DNA of 64,000 bases from Polydactylus sextarius (GCA_016801845.1 CM028928.1:11328827-11392826), one strand, 5' to 3'. Positions 27,060 through 38,313 are shown, numbered from the stretch's first letter. A program made the numbers and translations. The notes: a model not told the origin generated them from the letters alone.

Positions 27060-29379
27060 ATGGAGAAAGACTTTGTGATGGAGATCAATCCCTGCTCTTT
27101 AACAACTCTTGGGAGAGATCAAGGTAAGAAAAAAAAATGTTTTGTAAAAATTTCAGTTTGTATTAGGAACCTCACCGTAAGAGAGGATCTCTGATCTAGA
27201 TTCGAAGTATGAGATTTTAAACAAAAGGACAGTTTTATACAGTTATTCACTATAATACATAGACATAGAGAATTCAAAGACATATTGACCATTGTGGTTT
27301 TGTCATGTGTAGATAGAGGTATCAGTGTTACAGAACACCACCACCACGACACCATCAACGTGGAAGATGATGATGAGGAACCATCTCGGGAGAAGAAAAG
27401 ACCCAGACTTCCCTTTTGGATGTGCCTGTCAGACTCATCATCCTCTGTGGTGGACTCTACCAGAGGTATGCTGATCATGTTTGCTGATTATGAAGCAGTT
27501 TCAGATGCACAACAGTTTTAAATGTAGTGCAGTGATAAACGTCTTAAGTATGTTAGTGGATCTACTAGTTCTGATTGATTGTTTTATCTTTTTTTGAAAT
27601 GTCAATCTGGTCAATTTGATCTTTAAACTACATGATTTCTGTGCCTGAGTGGCAACATGCTGATGTTCCTCTGTTTTTTTCCTCACTGAAGTGAGGAGCA
27701 ATGCTAGTAAAAGCTGCACCACCACCACCAGCAGCAGCAGTGGTAGCTCAGATAATGTCAGAGGGAAGAGAAAGGCCACAGACTCTGGAGGCGAACTCCA
27801 AGACGTCAAGAGAAGGAGCATAGACCTGGAGCCATTCATGCAGGACTTGCCTGCACTTGTACAAAAAGGTGAGTAAAAAGTGATGAACAGAGATTAATGA
27901 AACTGATAGCAGGTCTACATGTGAATGATGTTCCTCACATCTGTAGTAACATAAATATGTGTGTGTGTGCAGCACTTTTCAAAGAAAAATACCAGGAAAA
28001 GCAGCGCCTCGGAGAGGGAGGATGTGGATGTGTCTTTGCCGGATACCGCAAAGCAGATCATTTGCCAGTAAGTATTACACATGTATTTTCTCTTTAGCAC
28101 ACACAATATGATCCGTAAGTGCTAATAAAACTTGTGTTTGTGTCTTCTAGGTAGCGATCAAACACATTCCTTCAGAGAACATCCTTTGGAACAAGACTGT
28201 AAGTTACCAACACTGATTCTTTGCTGTAAATGTCACTTCCTGAATGTTTTATAGATGGACTACGATTTTTTTTCTATGGATCTTGTCTTCCTCATCCTCT
28301 AGTTTGTTGTGATGTTTCAGGACCATAACAGAAAAAATCTGCCTGCTGAAGTTGCCATCATGCAACATCTTACATCTGGTACAAACGGCTCAGCAGGGAC
28401 ATCAATTCCCATCACCCTGCTGGACTGGTACAACATGGGTGAAGAGCTGATCCTGGTGCAGGAGAGACCAGTCCCCTGTATGGATCTTTTCACCTACCTG
28501 AGAGAGCTCCACAATGGCTACCTGGAGGAAGATAAAGCTCAAGTAAGCTACTAGAAGATCCAAATTACAAGTGCTGTTACAGTGGAAACACAAAACAGAA
28601 TGTAGAACCATGGCTTTATGAGTTCTTCAGAGTTCATCATAGCTCTCTTTCTGTGTCTTTTAGATCATTCTGAAACAACTGGTTGATGGAGCCATTGAAC
28701 TTGAGGCCAAGAAGATCTTCCATCAAGACATCAAGACTGAGAACATCCTCATCGAGACCCGTTCATGTGGGCCACGGGCTCGTCTTATTGACTTCGGCTT
28801 GAGCTGTTTTGTCCATGATGAATTGATCCATCGGGAGTTCAATGGTATGATACCTGGCTTCTACTCAGACTTATTAATTTATGATTTTTACTTTTGAAAA
28901 CTAATTTGTCTCATCATCCTAACAGCCATCATCATCATTGTTATGTTTTTGTGTCCTAGGTACCCTCGACATTGCCCCTCCAGAGTTTATCCGTCAACAG
29001 TTCTATGAATCCGGCCCTACCACTGTATGGCAGCTGGGGATAGTGCTTTATGAGCTGGTCCACCATGATGTATCTTTCACCACAGACCTGTTCCTGGATC
29101 AGTGTCTGCCAATCAGCACGGAGCTATCTGCAGGTAAGGAAATCACATTCATGCACATTCACCTCTCAGCAATCACACAACAGATCATTGTAGTTCAAGC
29201 GGTTTGTGATCACTGGAGTTGTCATCTTCATTTTTTCCTCCTCTTTCTCTCTGTCTCCAGAATGCCAAGACTTCCTGAGACGCTGCTTAGAAGAAGACCC
29301 TGAGGAGCGGGTGACTCTGCAGGAGCTGCTGCAACATCCATGGCTCCAAGAAGATGCAGACTCCAGCAAAAAACTTTGA
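27060..29379 (+). CDS. PIM-like serine/threonine kinase, nine exons, apparently intact
   Basis: Exons read as 27060-27123, 27313-27465, 27692-27868, 27973-28067, 28151-28198, 28321-28542, 28664-28844, 28960-29133 and 29261-29379. All introns are GT-AG, phases agree, and the total is 1233 nt (410 residues plus TGA). Residues 1-131 are a low-complexity N-terminus: a His run, acidic DDDEE, Ser/Thr-rich stretch and basic KKRPR. The kinase domain spans about 138-403. Landmarks are the Gly loop LGEGGCGCVF (144-153), VAIK Lys167, Glu189 of helix C, the PIM-type hinge ERPVPCMDLF (227-236), HQDIKTEN (273-280; Asp275, Lys277, Asn280), DFG (296-298) and APPEF (319-323). The double-proline hinge indicates the PIM family, greatly expanded in teleosts. 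HQD in place of HRD is unusual. The start is chosen as the first ATG before a clean donor; Met7 is an alternative. A broken paralogue lies downstream at 34.3-40.7 kb. Substrates are unknown. Confidence 0.85.
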
Positions 29380-29397
29380 CTCCCCAAACCCCTACAC

Positions 29398-29566
29398 CAG
29401 GGCTCCCCAAACTATTCCACAAAGGGCCATTTGGCTGCAGGTTTTTGTTCCAACCAAGCTGCAGCACACCAGATTTGACTCATTAAATTAACTGTTCTCT
29501 GTCTTATCTCGTTGGAACAAAAACCTGCAGCCACACAGCCCTTGTAGAATAGTTTGAGGACCCCTG
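29398..29566. mobile_element. hAT-type MITE with long terminal inverted repeats
   Basis: The 169-bp element starts CAGGGCTCCCCAAACT and ends with the complement of CAGGGGTCCTCAAACT. The inverted repeats extend about 56 bp with only a few mismatches, leaving a centre of about 55 bp. It is flanked by 8-bp near-identical target duplications, ccctacac (29390-29397) and ccctaaac (29567-29574). The 8-bp duplication and CAGGG termini are typical of hAT elements. It lies 18 bp after the kinase stop codon, so it is probably transcribed in the 3' UTR, where it could form a long hairpin. The matching site in the downstream pseudogene (about 40732-40739) is empty. Confidence 0.85.
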
Positions 29567-29574
29567 CCCTAAAC

Positions 29575-29825
29575 CCTTACCTCATTTTTTTCCTCTCCAC
29601 TACCTATCTTTAACCCTCTCCTACCCTCCTAACTCTCCCTTTTCTTTTACCCACCCTCTCTTCTATCTGTTATATCCTCTAACTATCTTTTAACCCTACC
29701 TTCCACTTCCCCACCCCAACCCTCCTCTCTCCTCTTGCTTCTATCTTTCCCTATTTCTCACTCTCTCTCTCCTCTATCTATAATGTCTACCCCATAACCC
29801 CCAACCCCTCATTCCCCACATAATA
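29575..29825 (+). repeat. Pyrimidine-rich tract in the kinase 3' UTR
   Basis: About 250 bp consist almost only of C and T, with recurring TAACCCTC-like words. A similar tract follows the paralogous pseudogene (40735-41015), so it was probably present before duplication. Its function is unknown. Confidence 0.7.
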
Positions 29826-30095
29826 ATGAATACACAAACAAACAAAAGAACCAGTGGAACAATTATTTCAGATACTAGGACAAAAAATAGACAGTCATGC
29901 AATTTTGGAAAACAGATATCTGGTATATAATCAGCAGTGGTGTTTATAATTTACAAGGCAAGTTCATTATACATCTCTCTATGTTTGTATGTTTTTCTTT
30001 TTTCTTTTTGCACCACTTTAATATATATTTTCATGTGTTTTTCATGCTACCTTCTCCTCTTTTGCACTACAGTGCAATTTCCTCACTGTGGGACA

Positions 30096-30101
30096 AATAA
30101 A
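30096..30101 (+). terminator. Probable poly(A) signal of the PIM-like kinase gene
   Basis: AATAAA follows the phrase 'tttcctcactgtgggac'. It is followed within 25 bases by a TG-rich stretch (tctgtgtactg). It lies about 720 bp after the stop codon. The preceding phrase resembles 3' ends seen in many fish transcripts and LINE tails, so the signal may be repeat-derived. Confidence 0.5.
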
Positions 30102-30951
30102 GAGATGTGAAATTCATCTGTGTACTGTTACTCTATTAGTAAATATATACTGCTGTCTCTAATGGTATAGTTTGCTAATTTAAAAAATTGTCTTGTGTTA
30201 CCAGGAAACTAAATCGTCAAGTACACACATGGACTAGGTAGCCTTAAGGATACAGTACATTAAATAAAACTATATGTGAATTACATATGGCTCACAAAAC
30301 AAATAAACCCAAAACAGCTCTAAATAAACTACCTGTGCATGGTTAACGAGCATGAAACAATCATAACAATCCCAATTTGAATTATAAATCCCGGTTGATG
30401 CTATGATGAAGATAAAACATCCAGTTGTGTTGTGAGTAGGAAAATTTTGCCCTGATTTGTTCTGCTAGTCATGACTACATCAGCATCACCACCCTAACCC
30501 ATGTGAGGACTCCAAGATGTATATGCTGTTTTCTTTCTTCACAACACAGATGGATAGAACCAAACAGTGGAACAGTGGAATAACTATGAAGTCATAGTCA
30601 TAGACTTCATAGTCATTTTTGGGATGACCATGATGTCCCACTGTTTAATGTCTTTTGACATCATAGTGCAAAGTCGTGTTTCCACCAAGTAAGTTCCAGG
30701 TAAAGCCTGATTTATACTCATCCGTATCTGTCTCCTCTGCATTGTTGCGTAGCCTGTCTGACCCCCTCTCAGTAGAATTACATGCACCTCCCCAATTTTT
30801 TAACAATCCACGAGACTGCACGGCTCTGATTGGTCTGCTGGAATTGCCTCATTTCCAGTATCTTGCTTTGCTGGTTGTATTCCTTCCATAACTATGTGAT
30901 CTTTAGAATTAAATGAAACTTTTACATGACACATTTTCTATACACTGTTCT

Positions 30952-31044
30952 GTATTATTGACATACATATATTTTTCAAAATAAAATGTATGAAAAATAT
31001 ATGTATGTCAATAATACTGAAAAATATATGTATGTCAATAATAC
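30952..31044. repeat. 27-bp unit: one inverted plus two tandem direct copies
   Basis: The 27 bases at 30952-30978 are, by eye, the exact reverse complement of those at 30991-31017. The unit at 30991-31017 is repeated without change at 31018-31044. The arms are AT-rich (core TGAAAAATATATGTATGTCA) and separated by 12 bp, so they can form a perfect hairpin. Perfect identity suggests a recent local event. Confidence 0.9.
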
Positions 31045-31612
31045 TTTTGTTCAAGATCAAATCTAAACCTACCCAGGGGCTCACCGATTACACTGTTTTA
31101 CGCCTATGGTTTGATTTACGCCTGTCAAGTTTACTCAATTTCTATTGGTCAGAGCAATCGAGGATGAAATGCTATTGGAGAGAGAAAACTAGCTCCGCCT
31201 CCTTCAGGGTGCAGTGGCGGCAGTGCACGCACGCACCATGAAGCTGTGAGAGAAGCACAGCGAGTGGCAACTTAGCGAGAAAAGAGACGAAAATTCCTTT
31301 TTTTTAATTTTTTTAAACAAACAAGTCACTGGTAGATTCTAAAACTGTTCAGAAGTAACACCAGACACGAGTGAGGCGACCTGTGGATTTACTGTGGTCT
31401 TGGTGAGTTCATTTTCATTTAAGCTAATGTCAGTTATTTAAGCTAACGGCAGTAACATGTTCCACGTTGGACCTGTTGCTTACTGATGTCGGCGTGTGTG
31501 TGTATTTGCTTGATAATTGTAATTGTGAAAAGCCTCGTGCACGCTTTATTTATAACACGAAGACATTAGTGTTATCTTTAGTTGCTGTGTTTTATTTTTA
31601 AAACCATTCATT

Positions 31613-31665
31613 ATTAGAAGGGAATTAATATTGAATTGTGTTCCAATTCATTGTTTAAGGATAAT
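31613..31665 (+). repeat. Direct repeat pair, copy 1
   Basis: About 53 bp containing CCAATTCATTGTTTAAGGA recur with several differences at 32546-32600, in the same orientation about 930 bp away. Looser similarity may extend to the upstream flank. Confidence 0.7.
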
Positions 31666-32545
31666 CTTTGAGATTTTTAAGATGTTATTATTTGTTGTAA
31701 GTAGATCAAGTTCATACAGAATATATTTATAAATAGAAAGAACTACAGATAAATTATTTTATTATCTCTAATATTTTGCTTTTTTATTTTAAACCTCAAC
31801 TCATTATACAGATCTTATTTATGGTGCTATTTGTGTAAAATTTAAGATGATAATAAGGTGAAAATAAAAAAATAAGGAAACGGTGAGTTTTTATTTGAAT
31901 TTCTGTCTACATCCATTGAGCTGAGTGACAGATGACCCCCCCCCCCATTCTTTGAGTTGTGTATTATGTATTGTGTGTTTATGTGTGTAGTTATAATAAA
32001 TCTTGACTTTGAATAACAGTGATGGCAACGTTGTTACCATAGCAACCTGTTTCCGTTTATCATTTCTAATCGTCTTGTATGTGTTCTTTTTCATGACTAT
32101 GACAGCAACTTCTGGAGGTGTATACATTGTTTTCTGTTTTGTGTTTTACTTTAATTAACATTTGTATGAGCGTAGACGTTTTGATGGTAAAAGTTTGTTT
32201 CATTTTACTCTCTAAGCTGTAGCAATTACGGCATTATACCGATCAAGGGTCAATTTGCTAAGCTAATGTTGCTACGTTAATGTTACAGTCTAATCGGAGA
32301 TATATTAAGCTTGCTTCATTGTTTCTCTTGTTATAGTTTTACATGTTTTTCACCTGTCACCTAATAGAAGAGAATAAAAGAGCAGGACGCTCATTGTTCC
32401 TGGCTTGTGAAACGAGTTTGGAGGACGGTTTAATCTGTGTTAACAGCAAAAGCAACAGCAAAAAACACATAGTCAGAACAGTAAATTTAGTATAACCTGT
32501 ATCCTGTGTAATAATGTTGGTCACAAACTGTCTTTGCAGTGTTTC

Positions 32546-32600
32546 ATTAGAAGGGGAATTCATATTGAACTGTGTACCAATTCATTGTTTAAGGACAATT
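32546..32600 (+). repeat. Direct repeat pair, copy 2
   Basis: This is the second copy of the segment at 31613-31665. The pair suggests a small segmental duplication in the spacer, or two copies of an unrecognised element. Confidence 0.7.
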
Positions 32601-33335
32601 ATTGTAAGTCATGATGAATGGTTCAGAGTAGCTAATTGTCATAGCAATCATTTCATGATTGAAAAATTGTTTTTCTCCTCATTTTATCTTTTTCTTTTAC
32701 ATGTTCAAAATAAACTATTACAATTATTATTGTTATTAACCAAGATGAGTGACTTGATTAACATAGCAAATGCTAGCTGGTAAGCTATTTTAACTCAGGA
32801 AACCTAAATGACTGAAAACAGGAGTTTTGCCAGGAATTGTGGGTGAGGGGGAGAGAATTACAAAAATTGTCTGTGGTGACATTTCTTCCTTTCACCAAAA
32901 AAGGCTCCATCAGTTTCAGAACCACACTCTCCCCTAGGTTTTGTGTTGCAATTTGGATCCTTCCCCAAATATTGATAACCATTTAGCATGTATGTGTCCA
33001 CATCAGCAGAAAGCCAGAATTTTATGCTGAATTTATCTGGGTTATTTGGCATATACTGCATAAAAGGGCAGTGCGATTTTGTGATTGATTTGATTATTTT
33101 TGGGGTTTAATAAAATGTTTTATTTAAAAATACAGTAAGGCACCGCTTTTCAGTGTTTTTTGGCGCTCATGTGACTCTGTAGCCGACACGCAGTCAGAAC
33201 GCAGCTGCAGCAGACACAGAAGACCCAGAAGAAGTCCTGACAAACAAGAAACACAGAAGCGGTAAGTACATGTTTTGTATTTCTCCAGATGTTTTTTTAC
33301 TTTAGTTTTTTTTTGTGTATATTTAGTAGCAGTTA

Positions 33336-33933
33336 CACTATCTCATAGAATTGAGTACACCTGTCACATTTTTGCAAATATTTTGTTATATCTTTTCATT
33401 AGACAATACTATAGAAATGAAACTGTACAGCATTATAGATTTACTGTCCTCTGAAAATAACTCGACACACAGCAATTAACTTAACAGATGGCAACACAAG
33501 TGAAAATTCACTTTGAATTCACAAGAGCTGCATAGGTTGCTACTGGAATCCTCTTCCACTCTTTCATGATGACATCATGGAGCTGACATCATTAACCTTA
33601 TGCTTGAGATTGTGCCACAGGTGCTCAAATGGGTTAGCAACCTATGCAGCTCTGGTGAATTCTAAGCCAAAAGGGGTTAAGGCTACATAATAAAGGTGGT
33701 CACAAAATATTGACAGTTTGGGCATAATTTGCTGTGACTTTTGTTGCCATCTGTTTAGATGTTAATTGCTATGTATTGAGTTATTTTCAGAGGACAGTAA
33801 TTCTTCACTGCTATATACACTAACTACTTTTAGTTGTATTAATGTTTCATTTCTACAGTGTTGTCCCCTGAAAAGATATTAAAAAAATATTCGCAAAAAT
33901 GTGAGGGGTCTAACTCAAATGTGTGAGATACTG
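33336..33933 (-). mobile_element. Internally deleted Tc1/mariner-like element
   Basis: The ends are CACTATCTCA... and ...TGTGTGAGATACTG. They are inverted repeats extending through 'gagtacacctgtcacatttttgcaaatatttt' and its counterpart near 33890, each next to a TA (33334-33335 and 33934-33935). This matches the Tc1 family in fish whose ends read CAGTATCTCACAAAAGTGAG. The interior keeps a fragment resembling the complement of transposase coding (near 33550-33625: TTCCACTCTTTCATGATGAC and GGTGCTCAAATGGGTT). At 598 bp, against about 1.6 kb for an intact copy, most of the gene is lost. Confidence 0.85.
33515..33662. repeat. 28-bp inverted duplication inside the Tc1 remnant
   Basis: The arms 33515-33542 and 33635-33662 are reverse complements with one mismatch in 28. 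The left arm starts GAATTCACAAGAGCTGCATA. The left arm is where I expect this phrase in the Tc1 family; the right arm appears to be an extra inverted copy replacing normal interior sequence. Confidence 0.85.
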
Positions 33934-35924
33934 TATGTGATTCACAAATAGGTGAATCCATAGCCAGATGGATGATGTTGTTCACTCATAAATGCTGATT
34001 CTGGAAGAAGTTAATTCAGTATAATGCACTGTACATTGACAAGCAACAATTAATTGTTTGATAGTGTATTTAATGTATTGCCATTGTTTATTATTATTTT
34101 TCTATCTTGTCTAAAGGTTCTTTGTGACTCAATCCAGAGGAAGGCACAAAATGCTCCTCCAAGACTAGGGTGAGTCATAAGACTGGAGCGCTGGTGAAGA
34201 GAAAGATAAAACCAATCAACAGCAGAGTTTCCTCTTTCCTTCGCCAACTGACTGAATTCGAATGGAAGAACGGAAGCATCACATGTACAGCAAACATGTG
34301 GGTCAGTGCCACCAAACAACCTTCACTGTCAAAGACAGTTTTATACAGTTAGTCATTATAGTTCAAGACAAACTAACCGTTTTGATTTTCTCGTGTAAAT
34401 TGCAGTATCAGTGTTATAGAACACTACCACCATGCCACCATCAATGTGGAAGATGATGAAGAGGGAACGTTTCAGGAAGAGAAGAGACCCAGACTTCCCT
34501 CTTGGATGTGTCTGTCAGACTCATCATCCTCCTTGGTGGACACTGCCAGATGTATGCTGATCTTGATTCATGAGGTGTAGCAGTACAATTTAGCAGATTG
34601 GCGATCTAGTTTGCATTTAAACTGCATTGCTTCTGTAACTATTACAGCGAACATGCTGATGTTCTTCTGAGTTTTCGCTTACTGCAGTGTGGAACATCTC
34701 AAGTAAAAACCAAGGGTGTGATTCTTCCGGATAAATCTGGAAATCCGGCTTTTCTGACAAGGCATGGTTCGGGTATTGGCAAACATAATGACAGCTCACC
34801 GCTGTCAACATTTTTTGTGCCTCTGTTTCATGTCTTCATGTCACTTAGCAAGTAGTCCATTTATTTGTCCCGATGGAACTTCATTCAAGGTACAGCTCCA
34901 CCAAAGAGCCTGCAATTGTTGTGGAAAATTATCTGATGAGTTATCTGAAGGTTATCTGATGAGAAACCTGTGCGGATGCATGGGTTTCAGTAGATTCGGT
35001 GGACAAAGGAAGCGGCTTATGTCTGTTTTCCTTTAGAATGCATGTTAACAGATTAGACCATTCACACATTCTCCAACTACTCTTTAATAGGGTTTTGGCA
35101 GAAAACACTCTCATCCCACTTACCTCTAATAATATTATTAACAAGTGATCAATTTGTTCTACGTGCAGTTGTACTTTCTAATCATTGTTTAAAACAAGAA
35201 AAGAAAAACAGAAACCTATACTGTGTTTATTAAAGCGATATCAATGGGAAACATCCGCACTTTGAAAAAGACAGTGCTACATTGGGCCATGTGCATTCAA
35301 AGACAGGGCTGAAAGTTAATGGACCACGCCCACAGACATGCATGTGCGCTGCGCGGTGTAAATCGGGCCTTAGAAAAGCAGGCAGGACAATCTGTGACAG
35401 TTGCAATATAAATTATTGCACTGTATTTCAGTAAATGTTTAGAAATGATGTCACTGTGTGTGTGGGAGTGGGGGTGAAGGGGGGTCGCTGTGTCACAGTA
35501 GGTGCGTCGTGTTCACCCCATTCTCCATGGTAACACTGTGGGCCAACTTTTAATCTGTACCTGCCTCCTTCCACTGAAGAAGGCTGGTGTCTTTGGCTGA
35601 GAGCCCTAAATCTAAAAAACCTCCCAAAAAACCCTATGTATGCTCATTTCATTTTGTTGGGGGAAACCAACAATACAACACCCGTTTACAGAGAAATGGC
35701 TCGGCTACGAAGCTCTGGTGAAGCGTCCGTGAAGGGTGCTTGTGAGATTGTCAGGTAAGTGCACATTAAGTTTGGTTTACTTTGCGTTGATGTGAGTTTT
35801 TAGCTTTTAGCTACATTTGCTGAACACTGGAGATACCGACTGCATGTTAACTCACAATTTAATAAGTTTTAAGGTGACGTGTCGTTAAATAGTATGCTTT
35901 CAAAACAATAACTGACCGGACACT

Positions 35925-36915
35925 GTGATGCAGGAAAACAGTGGGAAGATCCATCCATATCAGACCACAGCTATGTGTCAAGCAGGGCTTTACCCTATTC
36001 ACCACCCCCTGCTGTCTGACCAGGCAACCCAGTGCTCAGATCAAGGAGCAATACATCTACAGCTTTTAAGAAATGACCACCTGAGCCTGCTATACACTGG
36101 GCTGCAGTTGGATGGCTTTACCTCTGATGATCTGACATGGGATTTTATCAACACCTTTCAGCTACATCCTTGGGATCAGCTCTTGATGACCCTAATGAAA
36201 CTTCATCTTAACATACTACAAGATGATTGCAGAGAGATTCCATATGTCACAATCCTGTGTCAGTAAGGTGATTTATTGCTGGTTAGATCTCATGGAGGAG
36301 AGGTTACAACCTTACATCCCTTGGCCTCCCAGGGAGACGATTAGAGCAACAATGCCACAGTGTTTCAAGGAACATTACCCAACAACCACCTGTATCATTG
36401 ACTGCTCTGAAACCCTCCTTTAAAAGCCCCACAACCTTGACTCCAGAAGGGAGTCTTACAGCCACTATTATGGACAAAATACCATCAAGTTCCTGATAGC
36501 AATCCAATAGCACCCTGTGGACTTATCATGTTGATATCACCAGCATATGGAGAAAGATGCAGCGATAAGTTTATCACTGCAAATTCTGGGTTTCTGGAAT
36601 ACCTGCGTCCAGGTGATGAGGTCATGGCTGACGGGGGCTTTGTAATACAGGATCTTCTCCTTGAGAGAAGGGTGAAGCTTGCCCTGCCAGCATTTACAAA
36701 AAGAGGCATTTAGCTTTCTGAAGAGGACATCACCAACACAAGATGCATTGCCAATGTGCATGTGCATGTTGAAAGAGTCCTTCGCAGATTTAAAAAACTT
36801 CAGTCATCCCTCAGACAGTCCTAATCGGCATTGCCCCTAAATTTGACAAGATTCTGAGAGTTTGTGCAGTGCTGTGTAACCTTCGTGGTGACATTATTCA
36901 TGACAATAATGAATA
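35925..36915 (+). pseudogene. DDE_Tnp_4 (Harbinger-like / THAP-associated) transposase remnant
   Basis: Reading across three frames gives a familiar fish transposase order: LSLLYTGLQL, DQLLMTLMKLHLNILQDD, then ERFHMSQSCVSKVI (helix-turn-helix-like), IPWPPRETIRATMPQCFKEH, IIDCSE, NTIKFLIAI, SPAYGERCSDKFIT, LRPGDEVMADGGF, LALPAFTKRG, SEEDITNTRCIANVHVHVERV. The likely DDE triad is Asp at 36400-36402, Asp at 36630-36632 and Glu at 36771-36773. Breaks are a frameshift near 36226, TAA at 36421-36423, a frameshift near 36500 and TAG at 36711-36713, so it is dead. No THAP zinc-finger exon could be made out upstream, although ATG at 35696 followed by a donor near 35756 might be a first exon. Confidence 0.85.
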
Positions 36916-37587
36916 AGTTTTTAACCCCTTTTAAATCAGTTCAGTTAGTTCAGTATTGTTCAGTGTTCAGTTACAGTATGTTTGTAAAAACTAAAGTGCT
37001 AAGTGTTCTTCCAATTATTAGTATGTTAGACCAAGATTTGTAGTCAGGAAGGCTTACATCTCTTCTCTCAAATGTACTGTATCTTGTGTTTTCTCTAATA
37101 TTGTCTGTTTATTAACAAATCTAAAAAAAAAGGATTGATCTACATTGTCCATTTTTAAAGATTGTATACAAACTGATACCATGACCTGGTGCAGAAAGCC
37201 ACAACTAACACACAACCTTGAAGCATTCAAATGAAATAATTTATTTAATAATTCAACTGATATATACTGCCAACTCTTGGTGTTAATGGTCATTTTGGCG
37301 ATAAGGTAAGTTAAGAAATAAAAAAGCAAAATATCTGCTAAATGTCAAAAAGTTGATGACTTAAAATATGTAACAAGAAAAAATGATCATTACATTACAT
37401 GAACACCAACAGCAATCACAATGGACATTGCATAAAACCATGAAAATAATAATATATAACAATACATCAGAAGTTAGAGTAATGACTACTGAACTACCTA
37501 TACATTTCCCAAGAAAATTTGGAAAAAAAAAACTATATACACATTATTTCATATATACATTGTGGTTCAGCCATTGCCTATAAATAC

Positions 37588-38313
37588 TCATTTGCATAAG
37601 TGCATATACTGATCACAAACCAACAGACAATCTTCCTTGTATTCGTCAGCTAAGTAGGGAAGCATATGTTTAATATAAGAGGACCTGAGTCTGGCCATAG
37701 TGTTGACACAAAATGTCTCATTATGTGGGACATCAAGCAAAACCTGCTTGGAGGCAGACCAGATAAAGAGCTTACATCCCCTCAGGTGCGTGCAGAACAG
37801 GCCAAGCTGCACTTGGGTGTAAAAGCCTCGAGGACCGTTTGGCTGCAGCTGAGGCACACCGTCCACCATCCTCACATCAAACCTCATGTTCAAAACATCA
37901 TCCAGGTCTTCGTCATCCTTTCAGAAAAGGGCACTTCACCTCTAGTAGCTCCCCTGTGTTTAGCATGCCATCAGGGCTTGCTGACAGCCAGGACTCTGAG
38001 GGACACAAAATAGTGCCACTATGTGCAACAGTGAAGCCACACTCTTCCAGCCACTGAACAGCCAACCAGTGTCCTGCTACCCCATGTTTAGTTGCCTCAT
38101 TTCCATTGAATCTGGGGTATATACAAAAAACGAAGAGGGTTACTTCTTACCGGGACTTTCTTTGCCGTGCTTGCTGTAACCATCAGTTTGTGGGAGTCAT
38201 GCCAAAGGTGAGAGGCACTCTGCTCCCAATTCAACTGCTCCAAGGTCTTCATTTATTCTGGAGAAAATGCAGCAAACATTTCGTATTCATCATTGCAAGA
38301 GACCGAGTTTAAA
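37588..38313 (-). pseudogene. YqaJ-type (lambda-exonuclease-fold) nuclease remnant
   Basis: On the minus strand, from about 38313 down, the reading gives EQSASHLWHDSHKLMVTAS, then (after a break with a donor-like GTAAGAAG near 38150) a stretch with GHWLAVQWLEECGF, WLSASPDGM and LLEVKCPF. After a frameshift near 37912 it continues LQPNGPRGFYTQVQLGLFC ... CKLFIWSASKQ ... LRSSYIKHMLPYLAD to a stop at 37588. This is the YqaJ order: an R/K-x-TAS box, SPDG and ExK as catalytic acid/lysine motifs, a YxxQVQ-type helix and LxxFYxxHLLP-like end. Asp of SPDG and Glu/Lys of LEVK would be the metal-site residues. A stop (after FSPE) and the frameshift show it is dead. A 33-codon open stretch at 38768-38667 (starting MDATWIETTNAV) may be its former N-terminus. 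Confidence 0.75.

Larger units (their letters stand above)
30120..33335. other. Repeat-rich spacer between the kinase gene and its dead copy
   Basis: No coding exon is supported. The region holds a small hairpin (arms 30583-30593 and 30603-30613), a 27-bp inverted/tandem repeat (entered separately), a direct repeat pair at 31.6 and 32.5 kb, and a run of nine C at about 31937. A GC-richer segment at 33130-33261 ends in a good donor (GCG|GTAAGT) and could be a non-coding first exon, possibly the former first exon of the dead kinase copy. This last point is inference. Confidence 0.45.

Noticed and set aside
27501..27975. Minus-strand ORFs opposite the kinase exons (about 27501-27975, 28402-28611 and 29166-29467)
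   Set aside because: They are shadows of the plus-strand exons: leucine/serine-rich text is the complement of the Ser/Thr and CAG repeats and of the kinase coding frame.
30583..30613. Small palindrome with 11-bp arms
   Set aside because: It is real but short and in simple 'atagtcat'-like sequence, which is expected at this length in AT-rich DNA. It was not scored as a separate finding.
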